Assembly (NCBI RefSeq): GCF_029893085.1
Contig: NZ_JARXWI010000002.1
Location: 293,835-357,834 of the forward strand
Source: Parabacteroides sp. PFB2-10
Lineage (GTDB): Bacteria; Bacteroidota; Bacteroidia; Bacteroidales; Tannerellaceae
Direction of reading: 5' to 3'
Length of the DNA stretch: 64,000 nucleotides
A model generated the notes under the pieces. The model was not told the origin of the DNA. It worked only from the letters and a program-made list of their open reading frames with translations, and did not search any database. Position numbers and translations under genes: made by a program. Of the stretch, positions 17,926-27,132 are shown in pieces; position 1 is the first letter of the stretch; every line of letters starts with the position of its first letter.

Positions 17926-18768
17926 ATGAAAAGCAATTTTCACAGTCATTGCACCTATTGTGATGGGCGTGACGTTCCGGAGGAGTTTCTGAAAGAAGCC
18001 ATTCATCAGGAATTCAGAGCGTATGGTTTTTCCTCACATGCTCCGCTTCCTTTCGAGACCTTTTGGAATATGTCGGCCAAAGATATGCCGGCTTACCTGT
18101 CGGAAATCGATCGTTTGAAAAAGGAATATGGAGATCAGATAGAGGTATATACCGGGCTTGAAATTGATTTTTTGGACGACACATATAATCCTTCGATCGA
18201 CTATTTTCGGCAATTGCCATTAGACTACCGCATTGGTTCCGTTCATTTCATTCCACAATCAGAGGTGTTAACGGAGGAGAATATGATCTGTATCGATGGT
18301 CCGTATGAGGAGTTTGCGGCAGCTGTCGATCGCTTTTACAATGGAGATATCCGCCAGTTGACAGAAGAATATTACCAAGCTGTTTGCCAGATGGTGGAAT
18401 TAGGGGGATTTGATATCGTAGGGCATGTGGATAAGATATACCAGAATGGTCATCGCTATCCCGGTTTTTCTTTGGAGGCTGACTGGTACAAAGATCTTTT
18501 TTATACGTGTATAGAATTGATCGCTAAAAAAGGACTGATGGTAGAACTCAACACCAAGAACTATCACCGTAAGCAACAACTGTTTCCACACAACCAGTTT
18601 CTGACTTTGTTACGTGAGAAGAAGATACCTGTTATGGTCAATTCCGACACACACTTTCCTCACCTGGTGAATGATGGCCGGGAGGAAGCCCTGGCACTCC
18701 TGAAAGAGGCTGGGTTCACCCACACCCGTGAGCTCCTGCAAGGCAAATGGGAAGATAGGCCTCTCTGA
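17926..18768 (+). CDS. PHP-family histidinol-phosphatase-like protein
   Basis: This 280-residue PHP-domain phosphoesterase has metal-binding motifs FHSHCTYCDG at the start, GLEIDFL in the middle, GHVDKI near residue 165 and NSDTHFPH near residue 240. The order fits HisJ/HisK-type histidinol phosphatase, which removes phosphate from histidinol phosphate in histidine synthesis. There are no his genes nearby, so another phosphoester substrate is possible. The region just before its ATG is occupied by the repeat arm, so its expression may depend on kbl or on the cassette. Confidence 0.82.
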   Translation: MKSNFHSHCTYCDGRDVPEEFLKEAIHQEFRAYGFSSHAPLPFETFWNMSAKDMPAYLSEIDRLKKEYGDQIEVYTGLEIDFLDDTYNPSIDYFRQLPLDYRIGSVHFIPQSEVLTEENMICIDGPYEEFAAAVDRFYNGDIRQLTEEYYQAVCQMVELGGFDIVGHVDKIYQNGHRYPGFSLEADWYKDLFYTCIELIAKKGLMVELNTKNYHRKQQLFPHNQFLTLLREKKIPVMVNSDTHFPHLVNDGREEALALLKEAGFTHTRELLQGKWEDRPL

Positions 18769-18793
18769 CAAGAGAGAGACACCTATCTCTTTT
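18754..18793 (+). terminator. Terminator overlapping the end of the PHP gene
   Basis: GATAGG (18754-18759) pairs with CCTATC (18782-18787) and an inner CTCTCT/AGAGAG stem closes on GACA. A TCTTTTT run follows. The stem starts inside the last codons of the PHP gene. Confidence 0.7.
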
Positions 18794-18798
18794 TATCT

Positions 18799-20004
18799 TT
18801 ATCTTTCGTTTACATTGATTGCCAGACCACCTTCCGAGGTTTCTTTGTAAAGACTTGGGAGGTCATTTCCGGTTTGGCGCATCACTTCCACCACCTGGTC
18901 GAAGCTGACCCGGTGTTTCCCATCCGAGAAGGTTGAAAAAGTATTGGCATCCAACGCGCGGGCAGCGGCAAAGGCATTTCGTTCGATGCAGGGTATCTGC
19001 ACTAAGCCGCAAACCGGATCGCAGGTCAGTCCCAGGTGATGCTCCAAGCCCATCTCGGCAGCATACTCGATCTGCGCCGGTGTTCCCCCAAACAATTGGT
19101 TGGCCGCTCCGGCTGCCATGGCACAAGCCACACCAACCTCACCCTGACATCCGACCTCAGCACCCGAAACAGAAGCATTCGTACGCACAACGTTGCCAAA
19201 CAAACCGGCCGTAGCCAAGGCACGTAAGATGCGCGAATCACGGAAGTCCCTCGATTTTTTCAGATGAAACAACACAGCCGGCAAGACACCGCAAGAGCCG
19301 CAGGTAGGAGCCGTCACGATTTGACCACCACAGGCATTCTCTTCGGAAACAGCCAAGGCATAGGCATACACTTTGCCCCGACTCTTGATGCTGCCACCAT
19401 AGCCTTTCGCCCGGATCAGGTAGTCAGAGGCTTTGCGCCGTATGCCCAGACCTCCGGGAAGCACGCCTTCGGCTTCGAGACCACGGCGAACAGCTTCCTG
19501 CATCACCTCCCATGCTTCCATCAGATAATCCCAGATGGCTTCCCCTTCGCATTGTTCCACATACTCCCAGTAAGAAAAGCCCTTTTTCTCACACCATTGC
19601 TGAATATCATGAATGGTATTCATGTCATAGATCTCTTCCGTCTTCTGCTCATTGAACTCTTCATTGGCCAGGGTGCCACCTCCGATGCTGTAGATAGTCC
19701 ACGCTTCCTGCAGATCGCCCTTCCCATTGAAGGCTTTGAACAACATCCCATTCGGATGGAAAGGAAGGAATATCTTCGGTTCCCATACGATTTCCGTAGG
19801 AGCCGCCGCCTTAAGCACATCCAATATAGCCTGGTCGGTCATATGCCCTTTGCCCGTAGCCGCCAGGCTACCATATAAAGTCACCTGAAAAGAGGCAGCA
19901 TCGGTATGCCGATCTAAAAAAATCTGAGCGGCGCGACGCGGTCCCATCGTATGGCTGCTTGAAGGCCCAAAGCCTATGCGAAAAATCTGTCTGATTGATT
20001 CCAT
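18799..20004 (-). CDS. sdaA: L-serine ammonia-lyase, iron-sulfur type, single chain
   Basis: The 401-residue protein converts L-serine to pyruvate and ammonia. The N-terminal beta domain has GPSSSHTMGPRRAA. The alpha domain has TAPTCGSCGVLP and CDPVCGLVQIPC, which supply the cysteines of the 4Fe-4S cluster. Length fits the fused SdaA form. It converges on the PHP gene and lies next to the tdh-kbl threonine genes, so the stretch looks like a small serine/threonine catabolic neighbourhood. Confidence 0.95.
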   Translation of the reverse strand: MESIRQIFRIGFGPSSSHTMGPRRAAQIFLDRHTDAASFQVTLYGSLAATGKGHMTDQAILDVLKAAAPTEIVWEPKIFLPFHPNGMLFKAFNGKGDLQEAWTIYSIGGGTLANEEFNEQKTEEIYDMNTIHDIQQWCEKKGFSYWEYVEQCEGEAIWDYLMEAWEVMQEAVRRGLEAEGVLPGGLGIRRKASDYLIRAKGYGGSIKSRGKVYAYALAVSEENACGGQIVTAPTCGSCGVLPAVLFHLKKSRDFRDSRILRALATAGLFGNVVRTNASVSGAEVGCQGEVGVACAMAAGAANQLFGGTPAQIEYAAEMGLEHHLGLTCDPVCGLVQIPCIERNAFAAARALDANTFSTFSDGKHRVSFDQVVEVMRQTGNDLPSLYKETSEGGLAINVNER

Positions 20005-20039
20005 AAATACCTTTGTTTCATTATTTGTGTTTACCGGTG

Positions 20040-20047
20040 CAAAGATA
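20040..20047 (-). promoter_or_regulatory. -7 promoter box of sdaA
   Basis: The minus strand reads TATCTTTG, a perfect TAnnTTTG, 36 nt upstream of the start codon. Confidence 0.6.
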
Positions 20048-20141
20048 TCATTTTCTTACTATTACAAGCCCTTTTCTGCGGAAAGGAAACAGATCGACAA
20101 GGAATTGACAAAATGATATTTCGCTTAGCCCAGTGTAAAAC

Positions 20142-20155
20142 AAATTGGTCAATTT
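20142..20155. promoter_or_regulatory. Possible GntR-type operator upstream of uxuA
   Basis: AAATTGGTCAATTT is a near-palindrome whose AAATTGGT half resembles the half-site of the E. coli UxuR/ExuR operator. No regulator gene is in the window, so this is a weak lead. Confidence 0.25.
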
Positions 20156-20314
20156 GAAAATCGAATATTCCAATACTTGATCATACATACGAAAAATACT
20201 CATTTACAGATAAAGCGTGAAAAAGATGAAAGAAAAGGAACAAGAAAAGAGTTATGTGAACAATTTTTCCACTATTTTCCACATATTTTACCACCTTTGT
20301 CTGTTCAAACTGCC

Positions 20315-20322
20315 TACATTTG
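20315..20322 (+). promoter_or_regulatory. -7 promoter box of the hexuronate operon
   Basis: TACATTTG is a perfect TAnnTTTG, 25 nt before the uxuA start. A TTTG lies at 20296-20299, closer than the usual spacing. Confidence 0.6.
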
Positions 20323-20347
20323 CAATAACATAAATAATTAACAAAAG

Positions 20348-21523
20348 ATGAGAAAGACCTGGAGATGGTTTGGAAAGAAAGATAAAATAACTCTTTCGAT
20401 GTTGCGCCAGATTGGCGTTGAAGGTATCGTTACCGCTTTACATGATGTTCCTAATGGGGAAGTATGGACTTTAGAAGCTATTGAAGACCTCAAGAATTAT
20501 ATCGAATCGCATGGTTTGGAATGGTCGGTTGTGGAAAGCCTTCCGGTGAGCGAATCCATTAAGTATGGGGGAGCGGATCGCGACCGGCTGATCGACAATT
20601 ACATTGAAAGCCTTACCCATCTGGGACAGGCGGGTGTAAAAACAGTTTGTTACAACTTTATGCCGGTGATCGACTGGATACGGACTGAGCTGGAGTACAC
20701 GCTGGAAGACGGCACCTCTACCCTCTTTTTCGATAAGATCCGTTTTGCCTACTTCGATTGTTTCATCCTGAAACGCGAAGGAGCCGAAAAAGACTATACT
20801 CCCGAAGAGATGGAACAGGTATATGCCTTGGACAAAACCATTACGGAAGCCGAGAAAGACGAACTTATCGATACAATCATCGTAAAAACGCAAGGCTTCA
20901 TCAACGGAAATATCAAAGAAGGCGATAAGAATCCGGTGGCTATTTTCAACCGCTTACTGGCTCTTTACGACGGCATTGGAAAAGATCAGTTACGCGAAAA
21001 TATGAAGTATTTTTTGACTCGTATCATGCCGGTTTGCGATTTGTACGGCATTGATGTGTGCGTACACCCTGACGATCCGCCACGCCAAGTACTGGGGTTG
21101 CCTCGCATTGTAACCGACAAAGAAGACATCGAATGGATCCTTTCCGCAGTTGATAATCCGCACAACGGACTGACCTTCTGCGCGGGTTCATTGAGCTCCG
21201 GCTTGCAAAACGACGTACCCGCCCTGGCTCGTGCCTTTGCCTCCCGTACCCACTTCGTACACCTGAGAAGCACAGACATACAACCGAACGGCAATTTCAT
21301 CGAAGCCTCCCATTTGCAGGGGCGTGGCCATTTGATCGAATTGGTTCGCATCTTTGAACAAGAGAAGCCTTCGCTGCCTATGCGGGTCGACCACGGCAAA
21401 CTTATGCTCGACGATAAAGAAAAAAATTATAATCCGGGCTATTCTTTTTATGGAAGAATGTATGCCCTGGCACAAATGGACGGGGTGATTGCTACCGTCC
21501 GCACATGTAAAACAAATTCATAA
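20348..21523 (+). CDS. uxuA: Mannonate dehydratase
   Basis: The 391-residue TIM-barrel enzyme dehydrates D-mannonate to 2-keto-3-deoxy-D-gluconate. It opens with TWRWFGKKDKITL and carries the UxuA segments CYNFMPVIDWTRT-like (here CYNFMPVIDWIRTELEY), HPDDPPR and FVHLRSTD, which hold metal and substrate ligands. Length is normal for the family. It is the first gene of a five-gene hexuronate operon, and a perfect -7 box lies 25 nt upstream. Confidence 0.96.
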   Translation: MRKTWRWFGKKDKITLSMLRQIGVEGIVTALHDVPNGEVWTLEAIEDLKNYIESHGLEWSVVESLPVSESIKYGGADRDRLIDNYIESLTHLGQAGVKTVCYNFMPVIDWIRTELEYTLEDGTSTLFFDKIRFAYFDCFILKREGAEKDYTPEEMEQVYALDKTITEAEKDELIDTIIVKTQGFINGNIKEGDKNPVAIFNRLLALYDGIGKDQLRENMKYFLTRIMPVCDLYGIDVCVHPDDPPRQVLGLPRIVTDKEDIEWILSAVDNPHNGLTFCAGSLSSGLQNDVPALARAFASRTHFVHLRSTDIQPNGNFIEASHLQGRGHLIELVRIFEQEKPSLPMRVDHGKLMLDDKEKNYNPGYSFYGRMYALAQMDGVIATVRTCKTNS

Positions 21524-21538
21524 GTATATCTATTAATC

Positions 21539-22978
21539 ATGAAAGAATTAAACAAAGAAACCATGAACAAACCGGCCTATCCGGAACGTATTATTCAATT
21601 TGGTGAAGGAAACTTCCTGCGTGCTTTTGCAGACTGGATGATCCAGGTGATGAACGAAAAGACAGATTTCAACAGCAGCGTTGTCGTAGTGCAACCTATC
21701 GATAAAGGGATGATCGACATGCTGAACAAACAGGACTGCCTGTATCACGTGAATCTGCAAGGATTGGATAAAGGCGAAAAGGTAGATAGCCTGACGCGCA
21801 TCGACGTGATCAGTCGCGCCCTGAACCCTTACACTGACTTCCAGGCATTCCTGCAACTGGCGGAACAACCCGAAATGCGTTTCGTCATATCCAATACGAC
21901 CGAAGCAGGCATCGTGTTCGATCCGGCATGCAAGCTGTCCGATGCACCAGCTTCTTCTTACCCGGGCAAACTGACACAACTGCTTTATCATCGTTTCAAA
22001 ACATTCCAGGGCGATAAGAGTAAAGGATTCATCATTTTGCCTTGCGAACTGATCTTCCTGAACGGGCATAAATTGAAAGAAACAATCTATCAATACATCG
22101 AACATTGGAACCTGGAAGAGGAGTTCAAATCCTGGTTTACGGAATGTTGCGGTGTGTATGCCACCTTGGTCGACCGCATCGTACCCGGATTCCCGCGGAA
22201 AGATATCGATGCCATCAAAGAAAAACTGCAATACAACGACAACCTGGTGGTGCAGGCCGAGGTGTTCCATCTCTGGGTAATCGAGGCACCCGAATCGGTA
22301 GCCAACGAGTTTCCAGCCGACAAGGCAGGATTGAACGTATTGTTCGTGCCCAGCGAAGCGCCTTATCACGAACGGAAAGTGACGCTGTTGAACGGTCCGC
22401 ATACGGTACTGGCTCCGGTCACCTATCTTTCCGGCGTGGACATCGTGCGCGATGCCTGCCAACACGAGGTGTTAGGGAAGTATATCCATAAGGTGATGTT
22501 CGACGAATTGATGGAAACACTTGATCTGCCGAAAGAAGAATTGAAACAATTTGCCAACGATGTACTGGAACGTTTCAACAATCCTTTTGTGGATCACTCC
22601 GTGGTCTCTATTATGCTTAACTCCTTCCCCAAATTTGAAACACGCGATCTACCGGGTCTGAAGACCTATCTCAAGCGCAAAGGCGAACTGCCGAAAGGCC
22701 TGGTGTTGGGGTTAGCGGCTATCATTACCTATTATAAAGGGGGAACCCGTGCCGACGGAGCGCCTTGCACACCAAACGATGCGCCGGAAATCATGCAGTT
22801 ACTGAACGAGCTTTGGGCAACCGGTTCCACACAAAAGGTAGCCGAAGGGGTATTGGCTGCCTCCTTTATCTGGAATGAAGACCTGAATCTGATTTCCAGT
22901 CTGACCGAGTTGTTGACCGGTTACCTGGATGCGATTGCGGAAAAAGGAATGCTGGAAGTTGTTAAAGAGATTATCTGA
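21539..22978 (+). CDS. uxaB: Tagaturonate reductase (altronate oxidoreductase)
   Basis: The 479-residue NAD-dependent mannitol-dehydrogenase-type enzyme reduces D-tagaturonate to D-altronate. The Rossmann start IIQFGEGNFLRAF, the central LNGPHTVLAPV and the YKGGTRADG-like C-terminal part are typical of UxaB. It follows uxuA by 15 nt and its TGA overlaps the ATG of uxaA by one base, implying coupled translation. An internal ATG at residue 9 is an alternative start. Confidence 0.93.
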   Translation: MKELNKETMNKPAYPERIIQFGEGNFLRAFADWMIQVMNEKTDFNSSVVVVQPIDKGMIDMLNKQDCLYHVNLQGLDKGEKVDSLTRIDVISRALNPYTDFQAFLQLAEQPEMRFVISNTTEAGIVFDPACKLSDAPASSYPGKLTQLLYHRFKTFQGDKSKGFIILPCELIFLNGHKLKETIYQYIEHWNLEEEFKSWFTECCGVYATLVDRIVPGFPRKDIDAIKEKLQYNDNLVVQAEVFHLWVIEAPESVANEFPADKAGLNVLFVPSEAPYHERKVTLLNGPHTVLAPVTYLSGVDIVRDACQHEVLGKYIHKVMFDELMETLDLPKEELKQFANDVLERFNNPFVDHSVVSIMLNSFPKFETRDLPGLKTYLKRKGELPKGLVLGLAAIITYYKGGTRADGAPCTPNDAPEIMQLLNELWATGSTQKVAEGVLAASFIWNEDLNLISSLTELLTGYLDAIAEKGMLEVVKEII

Positions 22979-24465
22979 TGGCAAGATTTATTCATATCAA
23001 TCCGGCAGATAATGTAGCGGTTGCCATCGAAAAGATGGCAGCCGGCGAAACACTGCAAACAGGCAACCTGTCGGTGGTGCTCAAAGAGGAGATACCTGCC
23101 GGGCATAAAATAGCGCTTCAAGACTTTAAGACAGGCGACCATATCATCAAATACGGTTCACCCATCGGTCATGCCCGTGAAGAGATTCCGGCAGGAAGTT
23201 GGGTAAACGAACAGAATATCAAAACGAACCTGGAAGGGCTGCAGGAGTATACCTTTAGCCCTGTGCCGGAACCCACCCTACTCCCCTCCCAAGAGATCAC
23301 CTTCAAAGGCTATCGCCGAAAGAACGGTGATGTGGGGATCCGCAACGAATTGTGGATCATCCCGACGGTAGGTTGCGTGAATGGCATTGTGACTGCCCTG
23401 GAAAAGAACTTCCGCAAGGAATGTGATGATAAAGGCGTTGACGCTATCGTTGCTTTTCCGCACAACTACGGCTGTTCGCAATTGGGTGATGACCATGAGA
23501 ATACGCGTAAGATATTGCGCGACCTGGCGCTCCATCCCAACGCGGGAGGCGTCTTGATTGTCGGATTGGGTTGCGAAAACAACCAGATCGGCGCTTTCCG
23601 GGAGTTCCTGGGTGACTTCGACACCGAGCGTATTCGTTTTATGGAATCGCAAAAGGTCGATGATGAAATAGAGGCAGGCATGCAGATTCTCCGCGAGCTT
23701 TACGCGTTGGCATCACAGGATAAGCGGACAGATATTCCTTTTGGTGAGCTGCGTGTCGGCCTGAAATGCGGTGGTTCGGATGGATTCTCCGGTATTACGG
23801 CCAATCCTTTGCTTGGCGTATTCTCCGATTTCCTGGTAGCTCAGGGCGGCACCACCGTATTGACGGAGGTGCCCGAGATGTTCGGGGCGGAAACGATCCT
23901 GATGAACCGCAGCCAATCGGAAGCCATTTTCCAGAAAACAGTGCATCTGATCAACGATTTCAAGTCCTACTTCATCGAGAACAAACAACCCATTTACGAA
24001 AATCCTTCGCCGGGGAACAAAGCGGGAGGCATCTCAACCCTGGAAGAGAAATCCTTAGGCTGTACCCAAAAAGCGGGGACATCCATGGTGAAAGATGTAT
24101 TACTCTATGGCGAACGCTTGAAGACAAAGGGGTTAAACCTGTTGAGCGCGCCGGGCAACGACTTGGTAGCCAGTACGGCCTTAGCGGCGTCAGGATGCCA
24201 TATGGTATTATTCACCACCGGAAGAGGCACACCCTTCGGCACCTTTGTACCTACGGCCAAAATATCAACCAACAGCAACCTCTACCAACATAAGCCCAAT
24301 TGGATCGACTTCAACGCCGGCAGCTTATTGGAAGGAGAGACTATGGAGGCGTTGGGCGAACGCTTCACCCAATTCATCTTGGATGTAGCCAACGGCGCAC
24401 GCACCAACAACGAGAAGAGTGAGTACCGGGAAATAGCTATTTTTAAATCCGGCGTCACCTTGTAA
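22978..24465 (+). CDS. uxaA: Altronate dehydratase
   Basis: The 495-residue protein dehydrates D-altronate to 2-keto-3-deoxy-gluconate. It has the N-terminal SAF domain (about 1-90, HINPADNVAVAIEKM, PAGHKIAL) and the large catalytic part with RKNGDVGIRNE, AFPHNYGCSQLGDD, GLKCGGSDGFSG and a TTGRGTPFG motif. Length matches the fused bacterial enzyme. It is the third gene of the operon. Confidence 0.95.
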   Translation: MARFIHINPADNVAVAIEKMAAGETLQTGNLSVVLKEEIPAGHKIALQDFKTGDHIIKYGSPIGHAREEIPAGSWVNEQNIKTNLEGLQEYTFSPVPEPTLLPSQEITFKGYRRKNGDVGIRNELWIIPTVGCVNGIVTALEKNFRKECDDKGVDAIVAFPHNYGCSQLGDDHENTRKILRDLALHPNAGGVLIVGLGCENNQIGAFREFLGDFDTERIRFMESQKVDDEIEAGMQILRELYALASQDKRTDIPFGELRVGLKCGGSDGFSGITANPLLGVFSDFLVAQGGTTVLTEVPEMFGAETILMNRSQSEAIFQKTVHLINDFKSYFIENKQPIYENPSPGNKAGGISTLEEKSLGCTQKAGTSMVKDVLLYGERLKTKGLNLLSAPGNDLVASTALAASGCHMVLFTTGRGTPFGTFVPTAKISTNSNLYQHKPNWIDFNAGSLLEGETMEALGERFTQFILDVANGARTNNEKSEYREIAIFKSGVTL

Positions 24466-24506
24466 TCCTATTTTTTGAATTATAAATACACTTAAAAGAT
24501 AATAGT

Positions 24507-25913
24507 ATGAAGACATTTATGGACAAAGATTTCCTACTGAAAACACAAACAGCGCAGGATCTCTATCACAATCATGCCGCCAAATTACCCATCATCGACT
24601 ACCATTGCCATTTGATACCGCAAATGGTAGCCGACGACCATCAGTTCCGTTCCATGACGGAAATATGGCTGGGTGGCGACCATTACAAATGGCGCGCGAT
24701 GCGTACGAATGGTATCGACGAACGTTTTATCACCGGCGACACCAGCGATTGGGAAAAGTTTGAGAAATGGGCGGAAACAGTCCCTTACACCATGCGCAAC
24801 CCACTCTATCACTGGACGCACCTGGAGCTTAAGACAGCCTTCGGTATCGATAAGGTATTGAATCCGAAAACCGCTCGTGAGATATTCGACGAGTGTAACG
24901 ATAAATTGAAGCAACCGGAATATTCCGCTCGTGGTATGATGAGACGCTACAACGTAGAAGCCGTTTGTACCACCGACGATCCGATCGATAGCCTCGAGTA
25001 CCACAAGCAGACCCGCGAGTCGGGCTTTGAAATAAAAATGCTACCCACCTGGCGTCCCGATAAGGCAATGGCAGTAGAAGTGCCTGCCGACTTCCGGGCT
25101 TACGTAGAAAAGTTGTCTGAAGTGAGCGGTGTAACGATCGCTGCTTTTGACGATATGATCGCAGCCCTGCGCAAACGCCATGATTTCTTTGCCGAAAATG
25201 GTTGTCGTTTGTCGGACCACGGCATCGAAGAGTTCTACGCCGAAGACTATACCGATGCGGAGATTAAAGCGATTTTCAACAAAGTATATGGTGGAACAAT
25301 GCTTTCCAAAGAAGAAATTTTGAAGTTCAAGTCAGCCATGCTGGTTATTTTCGCTGAAATGGATTGGGAGAAAGGCTGGACACAACAGTTCCATTACGGA
25401 GCGATCCGCAATAACAACACCCGCATGTTCCGTCAACTTGGCGCCGACACCGGATTCGACTCCATCGGTGAGTTCAACACCTCCAAAGCGATGTCGAAGT
25501 TCCTGGATCGCTTAGACGTGAACGGTAAACTGGCAAAAACAATCCTCTACAACCTCAACCCATGCGCAAACGAAATGATTGCCACCATGTTGGGCAACTT
25601 CCAGGACGGCAGTGTACCGGGTAAGATACAGTTTGGCTCCGGTTGGTGGTTCCTCGATCAGAAAGACGGCATGGAAAAACAGATGAATGCCCTATCGCTT
25701 TTAGGATTGTTAAGCCGCTTTGTAGGTATGCTGACCGACTCGCGCAGCTTCCTCTCCTACCCGCGTCATGAATATTTCCGCCGCACCCTGTGTAACCTGT
25801 TCGGCAACGATATCGAAAACGGAGAGCTTCCCGCAAGCGAGATGGATTTTATTGGACAAATAGTTGAGAATATCAGTTACTACAATGCCAAACAATATTT
25901 CAATTTCGATTAA
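24507..25913 (+). CDS. uxaC: Glucuronate/galacturonate isomerase
   Basis: The 468-residue amidohydrolase-fold enzyme isomerises D-glucuronate to D-fructuronate and D-galacturonate to D-tagaturonate, the entry step for both branches. IIDYHCHL supplies the metal-binding His pair and later GWWFLDQKDGMEKQ and SYPRHEYFRR are UxaC signatures. It lies 41 nt after uxaA. With GH28 and GH105 enzymes elsewhere in the window, pectin-derived galacturonate is a likely source. Confidence 0.96.
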   Translation: MKTFMDKDFLLKTQTAQDLYHNHAAKLPIIDYHCHLIPQMVADDHQFRSMTEIWLGGDHYKWRAMRTNGIDERFITGDTSDWEKFEKWAETVPYTMRNPLYHWTHLELKTAFGIDKVLNPKTAREIFDECNDKLKQPEYSARGMMRRYNVEAVCTTDDPIDSLEYHKQTRESGFEIKMLPTWRPDKAMAVEVPADFRAYVEKLSEVSGVTIAAFDDMIAALRKRHDFFAENGCRLSDHGIEEFYAEDYTDAEIKAIFNKVYGGTMLSKEEILKFKSAMLVIFAEMDWEKGWTQQFHYGAIRNNNTRMFRQLGADTGFDSIGEFNTSKAMSKFLDRLDVNGKLAKTILYNLNPCANEMIATMLGNFQDGSVPGKIQFGSGWWFLDQKDGMEKQMNALSLLGLLSRFVGMLTDSRSFLSYPRHEYFRRTLCNLFGNDIENGELPASEMDFIGQIVENISYYNAKQYFNFD

Positions 25914-25943
25914 AAACCACTTATCATTTATAAAATAAAAAGT

Positions 25944-26759
25944 ATGAATAGTTCTTTTAGTATAGAAGGAAAAGTAGCCGTGATCACCGGAGCCGGTGGC
26001 GTATTGGGCGGCAGCATTGCCAAGAGCTTTATCAAAGCCGGAGCAAAGGTAGTAGCCATCGACATCCGTCAGGAGCAATTAGACACCCGTATCGAAGAGT
26101 TACGGAAAGAGGGTGGCGAGGTGATCGGCTTTGTCGGCAACGCGCTTGATATCGAGAGCCTGAAGAAAGTGGCCGCACAGATTATGGATGCATGGGGACG
26201 GATCGACATCCTATTGAATATTGCCGGAGGAAACACCCCGGGCGGCACCCTGCGTCCCGACCAGGAATTCTTCGATATGCCGGTGGCCGAATGGGAAAAG
26301 GTGACCAGTCTGAACCTGAACGGAACGGTGTATCCCTCTATGGTGTTCGGCAAAATTATGGCTGAGCAGAAGTCGGGCAGCATTATCAACATCTCCTCCA
26401 TGGCAGCCTATTCGGCGATTACCCGTGTACCGGGTTATTCTGCCGCAAAAACGGCCGTAAGCAACTTCACCCAGTGGCTGGCTACCGAGATGGCGCTGAA
26501 ATATGGAGAAGGCGTACGCGTAAACGCGATTGCTCCGGGTTTCTTTATTGGCGACCAGAACCGGGCGGTATTGATCAACCCCGACGGTTCGCTGACCGAA
26601 CGCAGCCAGAAGGTATTGGCAAAAACCCCGATGAAACGCTTCGGCGATATCAACGAACTGAATGGAGCCGTGCAGTTCCTGTGCAGTGAAGCAGCCAGCT
26701 TCATTACCGGTGTGGTATTGCCTGTCGACGGAGGATTCTCTGCCTTTAGCGGTGTGTAA
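25944..26759 (+). CDS. SDR-family oxidoreductase, probable fructuronate reductase replacing UxuB
   Basis: The 271-residue classical short-chain dehydrogenase has the cofactor motif TGAGGVLGGSIA, NIAGG, the catalytic Ser in NISSMAAYS and Tyr-x3-Lys in YSAAK. It is the last gene of the hexuronate operon, 30 nt after uxaC. The operon encodes all other steps for both uronates but has no UxuB of the long mannitol-dehydrogenase type, so an SDR that reduces D-fructuronate to D-mannonate is the economical assignment. Similar SDR genes in gut Bacteroidetes are annotated as D-mannonate oxidoreductase. The substrate is inferred from context. Confidence 0.78.
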   Translation: MNSSFSIEGKVAVITGAGGVLGGSIAKSFIKAGAKVVAIDIRQEQLDTRIEELRKEGGEVIGFVGNALDIESLKKVAAQIMDAWGRIDILLNIAGGNTPGGTLRPDQEFFDMPVAEWEKVTSLNLNGTVYPSMVFGKIMAEQKSGSIINISSMAAYSAITRVPGYSAAKTAVSNFTQWLATEMALKYGEGVRVNAIAPGFFIGDQNRAVLINPDGSLTERSQKVLAKTPMKRFGDINELNGAVQFLCSEAASFITGVVLPVDGGFSAFSGV

Positions 26760-26776
26760 ACCCTATCCATTTATAG

Positions 26777-26815
26777 AAAAAGCCCGGACTAATAGATATT
26801 GTCCGGGCTTTTTTG
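26777..26815 (+). terminator. Terminator of the hexuronate operon
   Basis: AAAAAGCCCGGAC (26777-26789) pairs perfectly with GTCCGGGCTTTTT (26801-26813), then more T. It lies 17 nt after the SDR stop codon. Confidence 0.9.
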
Positions 26816-26893
26816 TATCCACTTTATTCGTTTTTCACACCCCTGACAGTTGAAGATCGGATGCTCCCCTGGCAGGCTTTTTTGAAAATCATA

Positions 26894-27042
26894 AAATGAC
26901 AAAATGATATTTCCGCCCGAGAATGTTGGAGAAAAGGCAGGACTTTTTTGACAAACTCCCGGGAGTAAACATTTGTTAACAATTGAAGTGTAAGCAAACA
27001 ACTCTCGTTTTAACTAAAAAATGCCCCTTTCTGCTTACACTT
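26894..27042. repeat. Dispersed intergenic repeat, copy 3
   Basis: In the 373-nt gap before guaB, ACAAAATGATATTT (26899-26912) is followed by AGGACTTT, GACAAACTCCCGGGAG (26950-26965), a TTTGTTAAC string and, at the same 24-nt spacing as copy 2, AAGTGTAAGCA (26986-26996) facing TGCTTACACTT (27032-27042), a perfect 11-bp inverted repeat. It ends 23 nt before the guaB promoter. Confidence 0.7.
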
Positions 27043-27064
27043 GAGTTTTTCGATATTCCACTTG

Positions 27065-27095
27065 TTTTATAATAGATAGAAAATAACTACCTTTG
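27065..27095 (+). promoter_or_regulatory. Promoter of guaB
   Basis: TTTT (27065-27068), 19 nt, then TACCTTTG (27088-27095), a perfect TAnnTTTG. The leader to the ATG is about 30 nt. Confidence 0.6.
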
Positions 27096-27132
27096 TCGAT
27101 TATTTCATCTCCACCTAAAGAAAGGACACAAT

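Larger units (their letters stand above)
20005..20347. other. Divergent intergenic region between sdaA and the hexuronate operon
   Basis: This 343-nt stretch has no gene. It contains the sdaA -7 box, the string ACAAAATGATATTT (about 20108-20121) that also occurs at 26899-26912 and inverted at 13585-13598, a GTGTAAAAC string resembling the same repeat family, an AAATTGGTCAATTT dyad, and the uxuA -7 box. Confidence 0.7.

Noticed and set aside
19264..19878. 204-codon plus-strand frame opposite sdaA
   Set aside because: Antisense shadow of a conserved enzyme; composition not protein-like.
21548..22465. 305-codon minus-strand frame opposite uxaB
   Set aside because: Shadow of a conserved operon gene; no promoter or start context.
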